Source: Desulfomicrobium orale DSM 12838 (GTDB lineage: Bacteria > Desulfobacterota > Desulfovibrionia > Desulfovibrionales > Desulfomicrobiaceae). Taken from it: a stretch of 64,000 nt of DNA. The first letter of the stretch is position 1. Each line of letters starts with the position of its first letter. The DNA lies in the NCBI RefSeq assembly GCF_001553625.1, contig NZ_CP014230.1:310001-374000 (forward strand), written 5' to 3'. The position numbers were made by a program, and so were the translations under genes. Shown one piece after another: positions 26,314 to 37,262 of the stretch. Under the pieces are notes generated by a model. The model made no database searches. It was not told where the DNA came from and saw only the letters and a list, made by a program, of their open reading frames with translations.

Positions 26314-26682
26314 ATGAGCCAACTTTTCTATCTTTCTGCCGAACAACTCGAGCGTATCAAGCCTTTCTTTCCACGTTCACATGGTATTCCGCGGGTCGAT
26401 GACCGGAAAGTCATCAGCGGCATCATTTATGTCATCAAACATGGCCTGCAATGGAAAGATGCACCGCGTGAGTATGGCCCGTATAAAACGCTGTACAATC
26501 GCTTTTTGCGCTGGAGCCGGATGGGCGTCTTCAACAATATTTTTACCGAATTGGCAAAAACAGCGGGAAAAGATGGACGATTGATGATCGATGCGACCCA
26601 CCTCAAAGCCCATCGTACCGCCGCAAGCTTGCTCAAAAAGGGGCTCTTTCCCGCTGCATCGGACGCACAAAGGGCGGCCTGA
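26314..26682 (+). CDS. IS5-family transposase, OrfA (copy 1)
   Basis: 122 residues from ATG 26314, which has GGAGG 5 nt upstream. It contains the N-terminal DUF4096 region (LSAEQLERIKPFFPRSHG, QWKDAPREYGPYKTLYNRF) and the first catalytic Asp in LMIDATHLKAHR. The frame ends shortly after a CAAAAAGGGG run (26634-26643), where a -1 shift would join it to OrfB; the full transposase is probably made that way. Confidence 0.85.
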   Translation: MSQLFYLSAEQLERIKPFFPRSHGIPRVDDRKVISGIIYVIKHGLQWKDAPREYGPYKTLYNRFLRWSRMGVFNNIFTELAKTAGKDGRLMIDATHLKAHRTAASLLKKGLFPAASDAQRAA

Positions 26683-27080
26683 ACTCAAAACTCCATGCCC
26701 TTTGCGACGGCCACGGCAGGCCCCTGGCCATGACGCTCACAGAAGGCCAGGTGAGCGACTACAAAGGAGCCGCCCTGCTTATGGACGCCATAGATGCTTT
26801 GCCTGAGGCCAGGGAGCTTCTGGCGGACCGTGGTTACGACGCCGACTGGTTCCGTGGCGCCCTGCTCGCCAGAGGTATTACGCCCTGCATCCCTTCCAGA
26901 AAGAACCGAAAGAGACCCATTTCTTACGATAAAAATCTGTATAAACAGCGGCATAAGATTGAGATCATGTTTGGCAGGATCAAGGACTGGCGGAGAATAG
27001 CCATGCGTTATGACCGCTGCGCGCATACTTTCTTTTCAGCTCTGTGCCTCGCGGCTTCCGTCATTTTCTATCTCAATTAA
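26643..27080 (+). CDS. IS5-family transposase, OrfB (copy 1, -1 frame)
   Basis: The -1 frame continues the transposase: GRTKGGLNSKLHAL, then MTLTEGQVSDYKGAA (in-frame ATG at 26730), the second catalytic Asp in LADRGYDADWF and the Glu in RHKIEIMFGRIKDWRR. The stop codon lies within the right terminal repeat. It is probably expressed only as a frameshift fusion with OrfA; the start given is the approximate shift point. Confidence 0.75.
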   Translation, partial: ALSRCIGRTKGGLNSKLHALCDGHGRPLAMTLTEGQVSDYKGAALLMDAIDALPEARELLADRGYDADWFRGALLARGITPCIPSRKNRKRPISYDKNLYKQRHKIEIMFGRIKDWRRIAMRYDRCAHTFFSALCLAASVIFYLN

Positions 27081-27337
27081 TGAGGCCTGAACCTAATTGC
27101 TGTCTGAGCTTGACCGGGATTCGGGGGCCCGGATGTGACAGAGTTTACAGCTCGCTCCGTGGAGCACCGAGGAAAAGACATCCCGCATTTCCGGCATGGG
27201 GCGGATATGCACCGCTTGCCTTTTCTTTTTTTTCCCACCATGCTGTGGCACACTTTTTCAGCCGGGGAGGGCCCCTGACCGCCTTCCGGCGGGGACAGAA
27301 CTCCGCAGATCAAAACCATATGCCCGGAGGAGGCTTC

Positions 27338-28078
27338 ATGAAACGTATCGCACTTTTGACCCTGTTCATCCTGATGCTGTGCGCCACGGCCGCGGCGGCC
27401 AAGAAACTGGTGGTTGCCACGGACACCAATTTTCCGCCCTTCGAGTTCAAGGATCCGCAGACGGGAAAACATACCGGTTTCGATGTTGAACTCTGGAGCG
27501 CCATCGCCCGGGAAATGGGAGCGGAATACACCCTGCAGCCCATGGACTTCAACGGCATCATTCCCGGCCTGCAGTCCGGCCAGATCGACGTGGGCATCGC
27601 CGGCATGACCATCAAACCCGAGCGGACCCAAGTCGTGGATTTTTCCGATCCCTACTACAACGCGGGCCTGCTCATCCTGGTCCGGCTTGAGGATACCACC
27701 ACCATGGATGTGACCAACCTGGAAGGCAAAATTGTGGCCACGAAGCTCGGCACTACCAGCGAGGATTTCGCCAAACGGGAAGCCAAGGCCAGGGAAGTCA
27801 AACTCTTCCCCAACAACGACGCCATGTTCATGGAACTCCTGGCCGGCGGCGCCGACGCCGTCATTTTCGACTCCCCCGTCGTCTCCGACTTCATGCGTAC
27901 GGCCGGCAAAGACAAGGTCAAGGTCGTCGGGCCGCTGTACATGGGTCAGGCCTACGGCATCGGCTTCCCCAAAGGCAGTGAACTGGTGCTCAAAACCAAC
28001 GCCGCTCTGAAAAAACTCAAGGACAGCGGCGAATACCGCGAACTGTACATGAAGTGGTTCGGCACGGAACCGAAGTAA
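27338..28078 (+). CDS. Polar amino-acid ABC transporter substrate-binding protein
   Basis: 246 residues. Signal peptide MKRIALLTLFILMLCATAAAA; the mature protein opens KKLVVATDTNFPPFEFKD and includes GFDVELWSAIAREMG and IAGMTIKPERTQVVDFSDPY, the signature of the GlnH/HisJ-type family 3 binding proteins. Glutamine or another polar amino acid is the likely ligand. A GGAGGAGG site precedes the ATG. It heads a three-gene import operon. Confidence 0.93.
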   Translation: MKRIALLTLFILMLCATAAAAKKLVVATDTNFPPFEFKDPQTGKHTGFDVELWSAIAREMGAEYTLQPMDFNGIIPGLQSGQIDVGIAGMTIKPERTQVVDFSDPYYNAGLLILVRLEDTTTMDVTNLEGKIVATKLGTTSEDFAKREAKAREVKLFPNNDAMFMELLAGGADAVIFDSPVVSDFMRTAGKDKVKVVGPLYMGQAYGIGFPKGSELVLKTNAALKKLKDSGEYRELYMKWFGTEPK

Positions 28079-28096
28079 TCCCGCATCCGCATGCAG

Positions 28097-28121
28097 GGCC
28101 GGGCATCTCCCGGCCTTTTTT
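28097..28121 (+). terminator. Intra-operon terminator after the binding-protein gene
   Basis: GGCCGGG (28097-28103), loop CATCT, CCCGGCC (28109-28115), then six T. It stands between the binding-protein gene and the permease gene of one operon, where partial termination would give more binding protein than membrane parts. Confidence 0.8.
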
Positions 28122-28171
28122 GAACCGGCGCGGCGGGCAATCTCAACCGGGAGAGGGCGTTCTCCTCTGGA

Positions 28172-28845
28172 ATGTTCATGGCCTTTCAGTTTGAACCATC
28201 CGTCATCGTTTCCACCATGCCCATGCTTATGCGCGGCGTGTGGTACACCATCTACCTGACCATCGGCGGCCTCTTTTTCGGGTTCATTCTGGGCGTGGCC
28301 GCCGGGTTGATGAAGCTGTCCAAAAGAATTTTCTTCCGCAAGGCGGCCGGATTTTACGTGGAACTCATCCGAGGCACGCCCATGCTGGTCCAGGCCATGT
28401 TCCTGTATTACGGCGTGCCCATGGCCATGGGCCTGCGCATTCCGCCCCTGACGGCGGGCATCATCGTCATCGCGGTCAACTCCGGAGCCTATATCGCCGA
28501 AATCGTGCGCGGGGCCATTCAGTCCATCAACGTGGGGCAGACCGAAGCCGGGAGATCCATCGGCCTGACCGGCCCCCAGACCATGCGCTACATTATCTGG
28601 CCCCAGGCCTTCCGGCGCATGATCCCGCCCCTGGGCAACCAGTTCATCATCAGTCTGAAGGACACCTCTCTTCTGATGGTCATCGGCGTGGGCGAGCTGC
28701 TGCGCACGGGACAGGAAATCGTGGCCGTGAGCTTCCGTGCCTTCGAGGTCTATATTGCCGTGGCCCTGATCTATCTGGCCATGACCATGAGCATCGCCAA
28801 GGCTCTGCACATTCTCGAACTTCGCCTGCACAACAGGACCAAGAA

Positions 28846-28849
<4 letters not shown>
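28172..28849 (+). CDS. Polar amino-acid ABC transporter permease
   Basis: 225 residues, about five membrane helices. The family motif [14 protein letters not shown] is near the N-terminus, and [22 protein letters not shown] is the EAA loop region (about residues 126-147) that docks the ATPase. An ATG at 28178 is an alternative start. The stop overlaps the ATPase gene start by 4 bp. Confidence 0.92.
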
Positions 28850-29574
<725 letters not shown>

Positions 29575-29630
29575 CATTTCGGGCATGTGCGAACATGTCC
29601 GGACGCCACTCCCTTTCATTCCATCCGCCG

Positions 29631-31010
29631 CTATTCCGGCCCCTCGCCCGCCATGCCCGCATACACCTCGGCCCGGGCTCTGGCCGCAGCCTCCAGCACG
29701 CCGACCCGGCAATCCACGAAATCATGCACCGTGGCCCGCGTTTTTCCGGATGAAGGACGCAGAATCCGGCCCAGATACTGAATGAGCCTCCCGCCGAACT
29801 TGACCGGCGTGGCCAGGAAAAGCGAGCCCAGATTGCTGGCGTCGAAGCCCTCGCCGATGAGCTGCCCCGTGGCGAAAACAACCCGCACACTCCCCGCCTG
29901 AATACATGCGGCCATTTTTCTGCGCCCGGGAAGCGGGGTGTCGCCGGTCAGTACCGTCCCGTCCAGCCCATGCCGCGCCAGCAGCAGCTCGCGCAGGGCG
30001 TGGCAATGACCTTTGCGATCGGACAGCACCAGGCTCACGCCCCGGCCGGAACGGATTTCCCCGGCCAGCTCGTCCACGATGAGCGCATTTCTGTCCGCAT
30101 CCAGAGTGAGATCGGCGATGATTCCGGCGTATTCCTCCACCGGATCGCGCTCCGAATGAAACATGGTCTGGTGAATCCGGATTTCCGGCCGCAGGATGGC
30201 TCCGCTGTCCATGAGGGCCGCGCTGTCGATACGGGCGTGCATTTCACCCAGATGCCAGAAGATGAGCGGGGTCAGGCCGTCGCGCCGGTACGGCGTGGCC
30301 GAGAGGCCGAGGGAATAGGCGCAGTCGAAGGCGGTCACGGCCGCCGTGAAGGTCCGGCTGGGCGCGCGGTGGCATTCGTCCACCACCAGATGCCCGATGC
30401 GTTTCTTCAGTTCTCTGGCCCGGCTGTACACGGACTGCACCGTGGCCACGGTCACGGCCTGCCCTACCTTGTCCCGGCCGCCGCCGATCATGCCCACTTC
30501 GCGTCCGGGGATTCCCAAAAATTCCTCGACGCGCTCCACCCACTGCATGGCCAGATCTCTGGTATGCACCACGACAAGCGTCGGCTGCCGCCGCCGGGCG
30601 ATGAGGTACAGCCCGCACACGGTCTTGCCCGCTCCGGTGGGCGCGCACAGGGTTCCGAATCGCCGCCGGAGCATGGCCGCACAGGCTTCGCTCTGATAGG
30701 GACGCAACTCCCCGTGAAAATGGAAATCCACTTCGGGCAGGGTCCGGCGTTCGTCCCGGTACTCCACCTCTTCGCCGCATTCGGCGCAAATCCGGGCCAG
30801 CCGTCCGCCGTAGCCCCGGGGCAGAATCAGCCCGCCGCAGGTGCGCGTGGAGTACAGCTTCAGATGCCGGGAAACCCTGTAGTTGCGGCGGCCCATCTTC
30901 AGATTTTCAAGCCACCTGGGATTTTCCAGAGTCAGTTCGGCCATGACCCGGCTTTTGACCTGCTCGGGCACGTCCGAAAGAAAAAGTTTATGGCTGATCC
31001 GGCAAAGCAT
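29631..31010 (-). CDS. DEAD/DEAH-box helicase of the type III restriction-subunit-like group
   Basis: 459 residues from ATG 31010. Motif I is LCAPTGAGKTVCG, motif II VVDECHRAPS (DECH), motif III LGLSATPYRRDG and motif VI QYLGRILRPSSGK. An N-terminal part has SDVPEQVKSRVMAELTLENP and a possible zinc pair CAEC. This is the XPB/SSL2-like (COG1061) group of DNA helicases. The start is uncertain: GTG 31037 and a frame to 31127 are alternatives, none with a good ribosome-binding site. It is convergent with the amino-acid ABC operon. Confidence 0.85.
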   Translation of the reverse strand: MLCRISHKLFLSDVPEQVKSRVMAELTLENPRWLENLKMGRRNYRVSRHLKLYSTRTCGGLILPRGYGGRLARICAECGEEVEYRDERRTLPEVDFHFHGELRPYQSEACAAMLRRRFGTLCAPTGAGKTVCGLYLIARRRQPTLVVVHTRDLAMQWVERVEEFLGIPGREVGMIGGGRDKVGQAVTVATVQSVYSRARELKKRIGHLVVDECHRAPSRTFTAAVTAFDCAYSLGLSATPYRRDGLTPLIFWHLGEMHARIDSAALMDSGAILRPEIRIHQTMFHSERDPVEEYAGIIADLTLDADRNALIVDELAGEIRSGRGVSLVLSDRKGHCHALRELLLARHGLDGTVLTGDTPLPGRRKMAACIQAGSVRVVFATGQLIGEGFDASNLGSLFLATPVKFGGRLIQYLGRILRPSSGKTRATVHDFVDCRVGVLEAAARARAEVYAGMAGEGPE

Positions 31011-31139
31011 CAGGCAGAAAAAATATCCGCGTTCCACGGCGGGCAGGTTGCGCTCAGGAGAGCGGACATCGGGACTCCAATTTCTCGATGAATTTCCCCC
31101 GGACCAGCTGATGCGAAATATCCGCACCCTCGGTCATGC

Positions 31140-31469
31140 TCAGAACGTTTCTCTTTGCTGGCCAGCGCGGCGAAAAAAACCCGGCAGTCCCACCAGCACA
31201 TAGAAGCCGAGCCCCCCGCAGATGATCAGTGTCATCAGGACGATGTTAACGGAAAAGTTGTCCGCATACCGCGTCATGCTGCCGGGATACAGGGCAAAGC
31301 CCGCGTTGCAGAAGGCCGAGACAGCATGGGAAAAACCGTCCAGCCAGAACACACCCTGCTCCGCGCGGGCCGGAGGCGAATGCAAAAGCGCCGCTCCCGC
31401 CAGAATGGCCAGGGCGAAAAAATACACCGGCAGAAAAACCGGTGAAAATATCTTTCCGTTGCGCTTCAC
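31140..31469 (-). pseudogene. Truncated TrkH/KtrB-type potassium transporter
   Basis: A GTG start at 31469 with AAGGGA upstream leads into SPVFLPVYFFALAILAGAAL (first membrane helix), then a pore-loop segment SHAVSAFCNAGFALYP and LMTLIICGGLGFYVLVGL, all typical of TrkH/KtrB. The frame ends after 109 residues, whereas family members have about 450-490. The N-terminal helix sits right next to a second-repeat-like pore loop, so an internal deletion plus loss of the C-terminus is likely. No trkA/ktrA partner is seen. Confidence 0.65.
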
Positions 31470-31505
31470 GATATCCCTTCGGGCTCCACCAGGATTTCCC
31501 GGTCT

Positions 31506-33122
31506 CTATTCCAGGGCCGCGGCCAGCAGGGCTCTGGTGTAGTCCTCGCCGGGCGCGGCGAAAATCCGCTCCGTTTCTCCCTGTTCCACCATCCGTCCGT
31601 CCCGCATGATGACCACCCGGTGGCACAGCTCCCGCACCAGAGAGAGGTCGTGCGTGATAAACATGTACGTCAGCCCGAAACGGCTTTGCAGCCCGCGCAG
31701 CAGTTCCACGATCTGAAACTGCACGGTCCGGTCCAGGGCCGAAGTGGGTTCATCCAGAATCACGAATCCGGGCCGCAGCACCAGCGCCCTGGCGATGGCG
31801 ATGCGCTGACGCTGGCCGCCGGAAAACTCGTGCGGATAGCGGTGCATGGACTCCGGGTCGAGTTCCACGGCCTCCAGGATCCCGGCAATGCGCTTTTCCC
31901 GCTCCCGGCCCGCAGCCAGCCTGTGGGCGTCCAGCCCTTCGGCCACGATCCGCCCCACGGTCATGCGCGGGCTGAGACTCCCGTAAGGATCCTGAAACAC
32001 GATCTGGAAATCCCGGCGCAAAGGCCGGATGCGCCGCTCCTTCATGGCCGAAAGACGGTGCGGCCCGAAAAAGACATCTCCCCGGCTGTGCACCAACCGC
32101 AGAAGAGCCAGACCCAGGGTGGTCTTGCCCGAACCGCTCTCACCCACCACGCCCAGGGATTCGCCCTGACGGATATCCAGGGACACGTCCCGCACGGCCC
32201 GGACATGACCTGCGGGCCGGCCCAGAAAGGTGCGGCCCACGGGAAAACTCACGTTCAGGTTCCGGACGGAAACCAGAACCGGCGCATCCCCGGCCACGGG
32301 CACGGGCCGTCTGCCGGACCGGGGCCGGAGCAGCTCCCTGGTATAGGGATGCTCCGGAGCGGAAAAAATTTTCTCCCGTGGCCCGCTCTCCACGATTTCG
32401 CCGCGCCGCATGACATATACCCGGCCGGCCATGTGCCGGACCACGCCCAGATCGTGGGAAATGAGCAGAATGGCCATGTTCAGACGGACCTGAAGACTTC
32501 TGAGCAAATCCAGAATCTGAGCCTGAGTGGTCACATCCAGAGCCGTGGTCGGCTCGTCGGCGATGAGCAGAGACGGATCGTTGGCCAGAGCCATGGCGAT
32601 CATGACCCGCTGACGCTGGCCGCCAGAAAGCTGATGAGGAAAGCTGTCGAAACGCGACTCCGGATCCGGAATGCCCGCCAGACGCAGAAGCTCCAGCACC
32701 CGCTCCCGCACCGCGACGCCGGGGCGGTGCAGGGCCACGCTTTCGGCTATCTGTCTGCCCACGGGGTGCAGCGGGTTGAGAGAAGTCATGGGCTCCTGAA
32801 AAACCATGCCCACGCGGCCGCCGCGCACTTCGCGCAGGCCGGATTCCGGCAGGGTCCGCATGTCCCGGTCCTCGAACACGATCCGCCCGGAAATCCGGGC
32901 GCTGGCGGGCAGAAGCCTGAGGACGGACAGCGCGGTCACGGACTTGCCCGAACCGCTCTCGCCCACCAGCGCGCAGGTTTCGCCCCGGCGCACGCGCAGA
33001 CTGACCCCGCGCACGGCGGGAATGCTCCGTCCGTCCACATGAAAATCCACGTTCAGATTCTCGACGGACAAAATCGGCCGGTCTTCCGGCGGCACGGATT
33101 CACGCCCTGGGGTCAAAGGCAT
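31506..33122 (-). CDS. yejF: Peptide ABC transporter, fused ATP-binding protein
   Basis: 538 residues with two full ABC domains: P-loops VGESGSGKSVTA and VGESGSGKTTLG, signatures LSGGQRQRVMIAMAL and FSGGQRQRIAIARAL, Walker B LLIADEPTTALD and [12 protein letters not shown]. This is the YejF type that drives YejABE import of oligopeptides (including microcin C in enterobacteria). The ATG overlaps the yejE end by 23 bp. Confidence 0.93.
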   Translation of the reverse strand: MPLTPGRESVPPEDRPILSVENLNVDFHVDGRSIPAVRGVSLRVRRGETCALVGESGSGKSVTALSVLRLLPASARISGRIVFEDRDMRTLPESGLREVRGGRVGMVFQEPMTSLNPLHPVGRQIAESVALHRPGVAVRERVLELLRLAGIPDPESRFDSFPHQLSGGQRQRVMIAMALANDPSLLIADEPTTALDVTTQAQILDLLRSLQVRLNMAILLISHDLGVVRHMAGRVYVMRRGEIVESGPREKIFSAPEHPYTRELLRPRSGRRPVPVAGDAPVLVSVRNLNVSFPVGRTFLGRPAGHVRAVRDVSLDIRQGESLGVVGESGSGKTTLGLALLRLVHSRGDVFFGPHRLSAMKERRIRPLRRDFQIVFQDPYGSLSPRMTVGRIVAEGLDAHRLAAGREREKRIAGILEAVELDPESMHRYPHEFSGGQRQRIAIARALVLRPGFVILDEPTSALDRTVQFQIVELLRGLQSRFGLTYMFITHDLSLVRELCHRVVIMRDGRMVEQGETERIFAAPGEDYTRALLAAALE

Positions 33123-34110
33123 CCCGCACTCCTTCTCCGATAAAGACCAGCAGGGTCAGCAAAAGGCTCAGGGTCACAAAGGCGGAAATGCCCAGCCAAG
33201 GCGCCTGGAGATTGTTCTTTCCCTGAGCCAGAAGCTCCCCCAGAGAGGGTGAACCCGGCGGCAGGCCGAAGCCCAGAAAATCCAGGGAGGTCAGGGTGGT
33301 GATGGCTCCGCTGACGATGAACGGCATGAAAGTGATGGTGGCGATCATGGCGTTAGGCAGGATGTGCCGGAACATGACCACTCTGTCGGAAAGCCCGAGA
33401 GCCTTGGCCGCGCGCACATACTCCAGATTGCGGCCGCGCAGGAATTCGGCCCGGACGACGTCCACCAGGCTCATCCACGAGAAAAGCAGGGTCACGGCCA
33501 GAAGCCACCAGAAGCCGGGGGCGACCAGCGAAGCCAGAATGATCAGGATGAACAGGGCGGGCATGCCGGACCAGATTTCCAGAAAGCGCTGACCGGCCAG
33601 ATCGATCAGGCCGCCGTAATATCCCTGGAACGCGCCCACGGCGATGCCTATGGCGGAGCCGCACGAGGCCAGGATGAGGCCGAACAGGATGGACAGCCGC
33701 ACGCCGTAGATGATGCGGGCCAGCACATCGCGGCCCTGGTCGTCGGTGCCCAGCCAGTTCCGGGCCGAAGGCGGAGCCGGAGCGGGTACGGGCAGATCAT
33801 AATTGATGGTGGCGTGGCTGTAAGGCACGGGGGGCCAGAGCATCCAGCCATCGGCGCGGATCAGGTCCCGGATGTGCGGGTCGCGGTAATCGGCCTCGGT
33901 TTCAAAATCGCCGCCGAAGACGGTTTCCGGATAAGTCCTGAATACCGGAGCATAGAACTGTCCCTGAAAACGCACCAAAAGCGGCCGGTCGTTGGCCACC
34001 AGTTCCGCGCACATGCTGACGGCGAAAATGGTCAGAAAAGCCAGAAGAGACCAGAAGGCCCGCCTGTTGGCCCGGAAAGCCCGCAGACGGCGGCGGGTGA
34101 CGGGATTCAC
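33100..34110 (-). CDS. yejE: Peptide ABC transporter permease YejE
   Basis: 336 residues. An N-terminal [20 protein letters not shown] segment precedes the first membrane helix, a periplasmic region with the YejE-type [20 protein letters not shown] motif follows, and the EAA loop is [20 protein letters not shown]. It pairs with YejB in the inner membrane. Start overlaps yejB by 4 bp. Confidence 0.93.
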   Translation of the reverse strand: MNPVTRRRLRAFRANRRAFWSLLAFLTIFAVSMCAELVANDRPLLVRFQGQFYAPVFRTYPETVFGGDFETEADYRDPHIRDLIRADGWMLWPPVPYSHATINYDLPVPAPAPPSARNWLGTDDQGRDVLARIIYGVRLSILFGLILASCGSAIGIAVGAFQGYYGGLIDLAGQRFLEIWSGMPALFILIILASLVAPGFWWLLAVTLLFSWMSLVDVVRAEFLRGRNLEYVRAAKALGLSDRVVMFRHILPNAMIATITFMPFIVSGAITTLTSLDFLGFGLPPGSPSLGELLAQGKNNLQAPWLGISAFVTLSLLLTLLVFIGEGVRDAFDPRA

Positions 34111-35189
34111 GCGGCTCCGCCCCGCCCGCTGAAATCGATGCGCGGGTCTACCAGCAAGTAGGTCAGGTCGGACACGATCTTGGTCAGCAGGCCGATCAGG
34201 GTGAAGATGTACAGGCTGCCGAACATGACCGGATAGTCCCGGTTGATGGTCGCCTCGAAGCCCAGAAGCCCCAGTCCGTCCAGGGAAAAGATGACCTCGA
34301 TGAGCAGGGAGCCGGTGAAGAACATGGAGATGAAAGCCGCCGGAAACCCGGCGATGATGAGCAGCATGGCGTTGCGGAAAACGTGGCCGTAGAGCACGCG
34401 GCCCTCGGACAGCCCCTTGGCCCGGGCCGTCATGACATACTGCTTGCCGATTTCATCCAGAAAGGAATTCTTGGTCAGCATGGTCAGGGTGGCGAAGCCG
34501 CCGATGACCATGGCCGAGACAGGCAGGGCCAGATGCCAGAAATAATCCGCGATCCTGCCCCACAGGGAAAGGTTCTCCCAGCCGGGGGAGGTCAGGCCGC
34601 GCAGGGGAAACCAGCTCAGGTAGCTGCCCCCTGCAAAAAGCACCACCAGCAGGATAGCGAAGAGAAATACCGGGATGGCGTTGCCCACGATCATGGCCGT
34701 GCTGGTCCAGACATCGAAGCGCGAGCCGTGGCGCACGGCCTTGGCGATGCCGAGCGGTATGGACAGGGCGTAGATGACAAGCGTGCTCCAAAGCCCCAGC
34801 GACAGGGATACGGGAATTTTCTCGGCGATGAGGGCCACAACGCTCTTGCTGCGGAAAAAGCTCTGACCCAGATCGAATGCGGCGTAATCCCGGAGCATGT
34901 GCACGTAGCGCTCCCACACGGGGCGGTCGAAGCCGTACATTTTCTCGATGCGTTTCACCAGAGCCGGGTCCAGCCCCCGCGCACCCCGGTAATCTGACGG
35001 ATCAGAGGTTTCCCCGCCAGAGCCGCCGATCCGCGCCGTGGCCTCCACGTCCAGGCCCTGGAGCCGGGCCATCATCTGCTCCACGGGTCCGCCGGGAGCG
35101 GCCTGCACGATGAAGAAATTGAGTGTCAGAATGCCCCACAGGGTCGGCAGGACAAGGGCCAGCCTCCGCAGGATGTAGGCGCGCATCAC
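34107..35189 (-). CDS. yejB: Peptide ABC transporter permease YejB
   Basis: 360 residues. [20 protein letters not shown] is the usual N-terminal helix of DppB/OppB-type permeases; a long periplasmic loop and five further helices follow, with the EAA loop [19 protein letters not shown]. It overlaps both yejA and yejE by 4 bp, so all four yej genes are coupled. Confidence 0.93.
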   Translation of the reverse strand: MMRAYILRRLALVLPTLWGILTLNFFIVQAAPGGPVEQMMARLQGLDVEATARIGGSGGETSDPSDYRGARGLDPALVKRIEKMYGFDRPVWERYVHMLRDYAAFDLGQSFFRSKSVVALIAEKIPVSLSLGLWSTLVIYALSIPLGIAKAVRHGSRFDVWTSTAMIVGNAIPVFLFAILLVVLFAGGSYLSWFPLRGLTSPGWENLSLWGRIADYFWHLALPVSAMVIGGFATLTMLTKNSFLDEIGKQYVMTARAKGLSEGRVLYGHVFRNAMLLIIAGFPAAFISMFFTGSLLIEVIFSLDGLGLLGFEATINRDYPVMFGSLYIFTLIGLLTKIVSDLTYLLVDPRIDFSGRGGAA

Positions 35190-36997
35190 TTGGCTTCCAG
35201 ACCGCGCCGCCGGGCCGCCAGCTCGCGGTCCTTATCCGGGTCCACCCACCAGGAATAAAAATCCAGGACATAGTCGGGACGCCTTTCCGCCGGCTGTCCG
35301 AATCTGTCCCAGAAGGCCACGCGCCATGCTCCCGCATGCCACTGGGGAATGACGTACCATCCCCACAGAAGCGCCCGGTCCAGAGCCTTGCAGCGAGTGA
35401 TCAGGGCCGCCCGGTCCGGGGCCGCAATGACCATGTCCACCAGCCTGTCGATGGCCGGGTTCTCGATGCCGCAGTAGTTGCGCGAGCCCGGAGTCCGGGC
35501 CGAGGAAGAATGCCAGAAGGAACGTTGCTCGTTGCCCGGAGAAAGCGACTGCGGAAAGCTGCCCACGATCATGTCGAAGTCGAATCGGTTCAGCCGCTCC
35601 AGATACTGGGAAACATCCACCATGCGCACGTTCATGGTTACGCCCAGCCGGGCCAGGCTGCGCCTCAGCGGCAGGACGACGCGTTCAAAGTCCGGCTGCA
35701 CCAGAAGCATCTCGAATTCGAAAGGCCGGCCATCCTTCATCAGACGCCCGCCCTGCACGGTCCATCCAGCCTCGTGCAGCAGACCCGCGGCCACACGCAG
35801 GTTCTCCCGGTTGTTGCCCGATCCGTCGGTATCCGGCAGCCGGAATTCCCGCTCGCGCACGGCCTCGGGCAAATCCAGGCCGTCCAGCAGGGCGCGTTCT
35901 TCGGGCGAAGGCAGGCCGCCCGAAGCCATCTCGGAATTGGAAAAAAAACTCGTGGAGCGGGTATAGAGGGAGTGAAACAGATTCCTGTTGGTCCACTCGA
36001 AGTCGAAAGCGTAATTAAAGGCCTCGCGCACCCGCGCGTCGGCGAAGAATGGACGGCGGGTATTGAATACGAAGGCCTGCATGCCCTGGGAAAGCTTGTG
36101 CGGTATGGTTTCGGTGCGGATCAGTCCGGCCCGAAGGGCCGGGCCCGCATAGCCCGTGGACCACTGTTTAGCGCTGTATTCCTGGCGGAAGTCGTAGGCT
36201 CCGGCCTTGAAGGCCTCCAGAGTCACGCTCAGATCACGGTAATAGTCGTAGGAAACAGTGTCGAAATTGTAGCGTCCCCGGTTCACGGGCAGATCGCGGC
36301 CCCAGTAACCGGGGTCACGTTCGTAGGTCACGCGCTGACCGGGCCTGAAGTCCTTGATGCGGTACGGTCCGCTGCCGAGGGGAATGTCGAGGGTGGATTC
36401 GGCGAAGTCCCGATCCTTCCAGAAGGCTTCGGGCAGTACCGGCAGCTGTCCGAGAATGAGGGGCAGCTCCTTGCTGGCCTGGGGCTTGAAGAAAAAGGTC
36501 ACGGAGAGAGGGCCGGATACCTCCACCCGGTCCACTTCGGCGTAATACTGGGCGTAGTGCGGATCGCCCTTTCCCACCAGGGCGTGGAACGTGAAGGCCA
36601 CATCCGCCGCCCGCACCGGCGAGCCGTCGTGGAAGCGGGCCTCCTTGCGCAGGTGAAAGGTAATGGAAGAACGGTCCGGCGAAAGCTCCATGCTCTCGGC
36701 CAAGAGGCCGTATTCCGTGAAGGGCTCGTCCCCGGACTGCGTTGTGAGGGTGTCGAAGAGCAGCCCCACCCCGGCGGCGGGATGCCCCTTTACAATGTAT
36801 GGATGAAAGCTGTCGAAGGAGCCGATGGCCGACAGCGTCACATGACCGCCCTTGGGCGCGTCGGGGCGGACGTAATCGAAATGCTCGAAGTCCCGGCCGT
36901 AACGGGGCTCCCCGTCCATGGCCAGGGCGTGCACGCCCGCCGCCGAGGCATTCTGGACGGCGCAGAGCAGAAGAAAAAGAGCCAGAAGGTGTTTCAT
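35186..36997 (-). CDS. yejA: Peptide ABC transporter substrate-binding protein YejA
   Basis: 603 residues with a signal peptide ([19 protein letters not shown]). The mature protein has the SBP family 5 features [35 protein letters not shown] and [17 protein letters not shown] 36997 has AAGGGA 7 nt upstream; the longer frame to 37348 lacks support. It is the first gene of the yejABEF operon, divergent from the aspartate kinase gene with about 265 bp between them. Confidence 0.93.
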   Translation of the reverse strand: MKHLLALFLLLCAVQNASAAGVHALAMDGEPRYGRDFEHFDYVRPDAPKGGHVTLSAIGSFDSFHPYIVKGHPAAGVGLLFDTLTTQSGDEPFTEYGLLAESMELSPDRSSITFHLRKEARFHDGSPVRAADVAFTFHALVGKGDPHYAQYYAEVDRVEVSGPLSVTFFFKPQASKELPLILGQLPVLPEAFWKDRDFAESTLDIPLGSGPYRIKDFRPGQRVTYERDPGYWGRDLPVNRGRYNFDTVSYDYYRDLSVTLEAFKAGAYDFRQEYSAKQWSTGYAGPALRAGLIRTETIPHKLSQGMQAFVFNTRRPFFADARVREAFNYAFDFEWTNRNLFHSLYTRSTSFFSNSEMASGGLPSPEERALLDGLDLPEAVREREFRLPDTDGSGNNRENLRVAAGLLHEAGWTVQGGRLMKDGRPFEFEMLLVQPDFERVVLPLRRSLARLGVTMNVRMVDVSQYLERLNRFDFDMIVGSFPQSLSPGNEQRSFWHSSSARTPGSRNYCGIENPAIDRLVDMVIAAPDRAALITRCKALDRALLWGWYVIPQWHAGAWRVAFWDRFGQPAERRPDYVLDFYSWWVDPDKDRELAARRRGLEAK

Positions 36998-37262
36998 CGG
37001 AACATCCCTTGCGGTCTTAAGTAGCCAAGCCGAAAATATCCGCGACACAAGGCGCATCCTGTCCCGAAAAACGGATACTCCGCCCCGGTTCAGGAGCCAG
37101 CCTTCTGTACCCGCCCCGCTTTTGAGCGTCAAACCCGCACGAGCCAAGCCTTGGAAGATTGCGAAAGATTCCCGCCCGTATTGACGCCGGAAGCCATCAA
37201 ACCTATCGCATCCGAAGGCCGGATACGCGGCCGGATCATCATGCACGGAGGCGCGCAAAATC

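Larger units (their letters stand above)
26251..27093 (+). mobile_element. IS5-family insertion sequence, copy 1 (843 bp)
   Basis: The ends are GGCTCAGGCCTCATTAATTG (26251-26270) and its near-perfect inverse (27074-27093, one mismatch), flanked by a TA dinucleotide on both sides (26249-26250 and 27094-27095) as the target duplication. The element carries two overlapping transposase frames. A second 843-bp copy lies inverted at 45733-46575. Confidence 0.9.
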
